Positions 3,896 to 5,075 of a stretch of 5,075 nt of DNA are shown here, in pieces. The stretch is from positions 1-5,075 of the forward strand of contig CAJGDU010000100.1 of the NCBI GenBank assembly GCA_904502175.1, written 5' to 3'. Each line of letters opens with the position of its first letter. Within the stretch, counting starts at the first letter, position 1. Origin of the DNA: Clostridiaceae bacterium. GTDB taxonomy: Bacteria > Bacillota > Clostridia > Oscillospirales > Acutalibacteraceae. The position numbers and the translations under genes are program-made. The notes under the pieces were generated by a model. It saw only the letters and a program-made list of their open reading frames with translations. It ran no database searches and was not told the origin of the DNA.

Positions 3896-5075
3896 ATGAG
3901 CAAACGCAGCGGATTATTACGGTTCGGGGCCGTGGTCGGCGCCATCGTCGCCACCGTCGCCGGAACAGCCGCCATTGCCAACCGCTCCTCCGAGCGGGAC
4001 GAAGAAGCCCTCTTCGCCGCGGACCACCCGGAAAACATGGGGTTCGGAGGCGATGGACTTCTCGGAGGCCTGGACCTGAAGACGCCGACACAGGCGTCCT
4101 CGCCGGACGACCTCGCCGCGGAAGAGCGCATCGCCGCCGCGGAAAAAGCCGCCGCGGAAGCCCGCGCCGCCGCCGAAAAGGCTGAGGCGGAGCTGCACCG
4201 CGTGGAAGCGGAGCGGCGGGCCGAAGAGGAACGGGCCCGGGAAGAAGCGCGGGCCGCTGTCGCCGCCCGTCAGGCGGAGAAGCTCCGCCGGGAGCTCGAA
4301 GACGAAGAAGTGTCCGCCGAACCGGACTTCGTCGTGTCGGAGAGCAACGCCTCCGACCGCATTTACCGCCGGCCCCTGTCGCGCTCCCCCGTGGGAGACG
4401 ACGTCACCATCGGCGGCATCATGACCGCCGAGAAAGCGGCGAAAAAGGTGGATGCCACCGTCATCAGCCCCAAACGCGGCATGGTGAAGGAGACCCCGGA
4501 GGTCGAACCGCTGCCCGCCGTCACCGAGACGCCGGAGCCGGAGAAGATTGGCTATTTTGAACGCCGGCGGCTTGCCAAAGAGGAAAAAGCCGCCGAAAAG
4601 ATAAGGCTCGCCGAAGAGAAGGCCGCCGAAGAGGCAAAACTCGCCGAGGAAAAGGCGAAAGCCGCGGAAGAGGCCCGGCTGAAAGCAGAAGCTGAGGCGA
4701 AGGCCAAAGCCGAAGAAGAAGCTCGCCTGAAAGCCGAAGCCGAAGCGAAGGCCAAAGCCGAAGAAGAGGCTCGCCTCAAGGCAGAAGCTGAGGCAAAGGC
4801 CAAAGCCGAAGAAGAAGCCCGACTCAAGGCAGAAGCTGAAGCGAAGGCCAAAGCGGAAGAAGAAGCACGACTCAAGGCAGAAGCTGAAGCGAAGGCCAAA
4901 GCCGAAGAAGAAGCCCGACTGAAAGCAGAAGCCGAGGCAAAGGCCAAAGCGGAAGAAGAAGCAAGGCTGGCTGAGGAAGCCCGGCTCAAAGCAGAGGCTG
5001 AGGCAAAAGCCAAAGCCGAAGAAGAGGCTCGCCTCAAAGCAGACGCTGAGGCAAAGGCCAAAGCCGAAGAAGAGG
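3896..5075 (+). CDS. TolA-like helical repeat protein with N-terminal membrane segment (3' end outside window)
   Basis: The frame opens at ATG 3896 (AAGGGA at 3881-3886, 9 nt upstream) and is still open at the right edge after 393 residues. Residues 1-6 (MSKRSG) are basic. Residues 7-28 form one hydrophobic helix with small residues every fourth position (G11, G15, A19, G23). AIA-N at 26-29 could be a signal-peptidase site, so the protein is either membrane-anchored or secreted. Residues 73-138 are an Ala/Glu/Arg-rich helix. Residues 139-221 are a Pro/Val/Thr-rich, probably non-helical region (IYRRPLSRSP, TIGGIMTAEKAAKK, VEPLPAVTETPEPEK). From 222 the protein is again helical, with degenerate units and then eight copies of a 16-residue Lys/Ala/Glu repeat from 263. 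The composition resembles the periplasm-spanning helix of TolA/TonB-type proteins, but that is likeness of composition, not proof of homology. No catalytic domain is visible. A C-terminal domain outside the window would decide function. Confidence 0.85.
   Translation, partial: MSKRSGLLRFGAVVGAIVATVAGTAAIANRSSERDEEALFAADHPENMGFGGDGLLGGLDLKTPTQASSPDDLAAEERIAAAEKAAAEARAAAEKAEAELHRVEAERRAEEERAREEARAAVAARQAEKLRRELEDEEVSAEPDFVVSESNASDRIYRRPLSRSPVGDDVTIGGIMTAEKAAKKVDATVISPKRGMVKETPEVEPLPAVTETPEPEKIGYFERRRLAKEEKAAEKIRLAEEKAAEEAKLAEEKAKAAEEARLKAEAEAKAKAEEEARLKAEAEAKAKAEEEARLKAEAEAKAKAEEEARLKAEAEAKAKAEEEARLKAEAEAKAKAEEEARLKAEAEAKAKAEEEARLAEEARLKAEAEAKAKAEEEARLKADAEAKAKAEEE
4682..5075 (+). repeat. 48-bp tandem repeat encoding KAEAEAKAKAEEEARL
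   Basis: Six adjoining 48-bp units start at 4682, 4730, 4778, 4826, 4874 and 4922. An 18-bp insert (AEEARL, 4970-4987) is followed by a seventh unit at 4988 and a partial eighth at 5036 cut by the window edge. The protein repeat is nearly invariant apart from one Glu-to-Asp in unit 8, while wobble bases vary between units (GCA/GCC/GCG/GCT, GAA/GAG, CGC/CGA/AGG). Less regular versions (RLAEEKAAEEAKLAEEKAK) precede the array at about 4607-4680. Confidence 0.95.

Noticed and set aside
3870..4198. Three minus-strand frames of 73-93 residues
   Set aside because: They are antisense to the N-terminal part of the repeat protein, Arg/Gly-rich, and without an SD or a recognisable motif.
4552..5061. 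169-residue minus-strand Ala/Ser repeat frame
   Set aside because: It is the antisense reading of the Lys/Ala/Glu repeat. The plus-strand frame has a promoter, an SD and a membrane segment and is continuous from 3896.
4682..5075. Possible CRISPR array (regular 48-bp period)
   Set aside because: There are no unique spacers. The whole unit repeats, stays in frame and encodes a constant peptide.

Overview
The window looks like a chromosomal stretch from an anaerobic Bacillota-type bacterium. Coding DNA is GC-rich with strong C/G third positions. Every plus-strand gene with a visible start has a good Shine-Dalgarno (SD) sequence, and a rubredoxin is present. A Negativicutes-like host (Acidaminococcus/Megasphaera/Selenomonas type) is my inference from SecA with a SEC-C tail, a YifB/ComM ATPase and a zf-trcl zinc-ribbon protein. 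It is not proven by the sequence. Nothing suggests phage, a transposon, CRISPR or a tRNA/rRNA gene.

Layout. Positions 1-758 hold the 3' end of secA, closed by a strong hairpin terminator. Facing it on the minus strand is a complete comM/yifB gene (799-2379). Upstream of comM is a control region in which a perfect 8-bp inverted repeat places a TACAAT -10 box on each strand. One box drives comM. The other drives an unannotated 30-codon gene for a single-span membrane miniprotein (2558-2650). An AT-rich stretch follows, ending in a near-consensus promoter (TTGACA, 17 bp, TATTTT) that carries an operator-like dyad and a short structured leader. This promoter drives a 93-residue double zinc-ribbon protein (2861-3142) with its own terminator. 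Next comes a two-gene unit with its own TATAAT promoter: a 108-residue protein of unknown function (3252-3578) and a 52-residue rubredoxin (3618-3776), closed by another hairpin. The last gene starts at 3896 and runs off the right edge. It has a hydrophobic N-terminal segment, a charged Ala/Glu/Arg helix, a Pro-rich linker, and then an array of a 16-residue repeat (KAEAEAKAKAEEEARL) of TolA-like composition.

How the genes relate. SecA (protein export) and ComM (branch migration during natural transformation) are housekeeping or DNA-uptake genes that meet tail to tail. The middle holds short, independently transcribed units, two of which encode CxxC metal-site proteins typical of anaerobes. 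The two least explained items are the membrane miniprotein that shares a divergent promoter with comM and the repeat-rich envelope-type protein at the right end.
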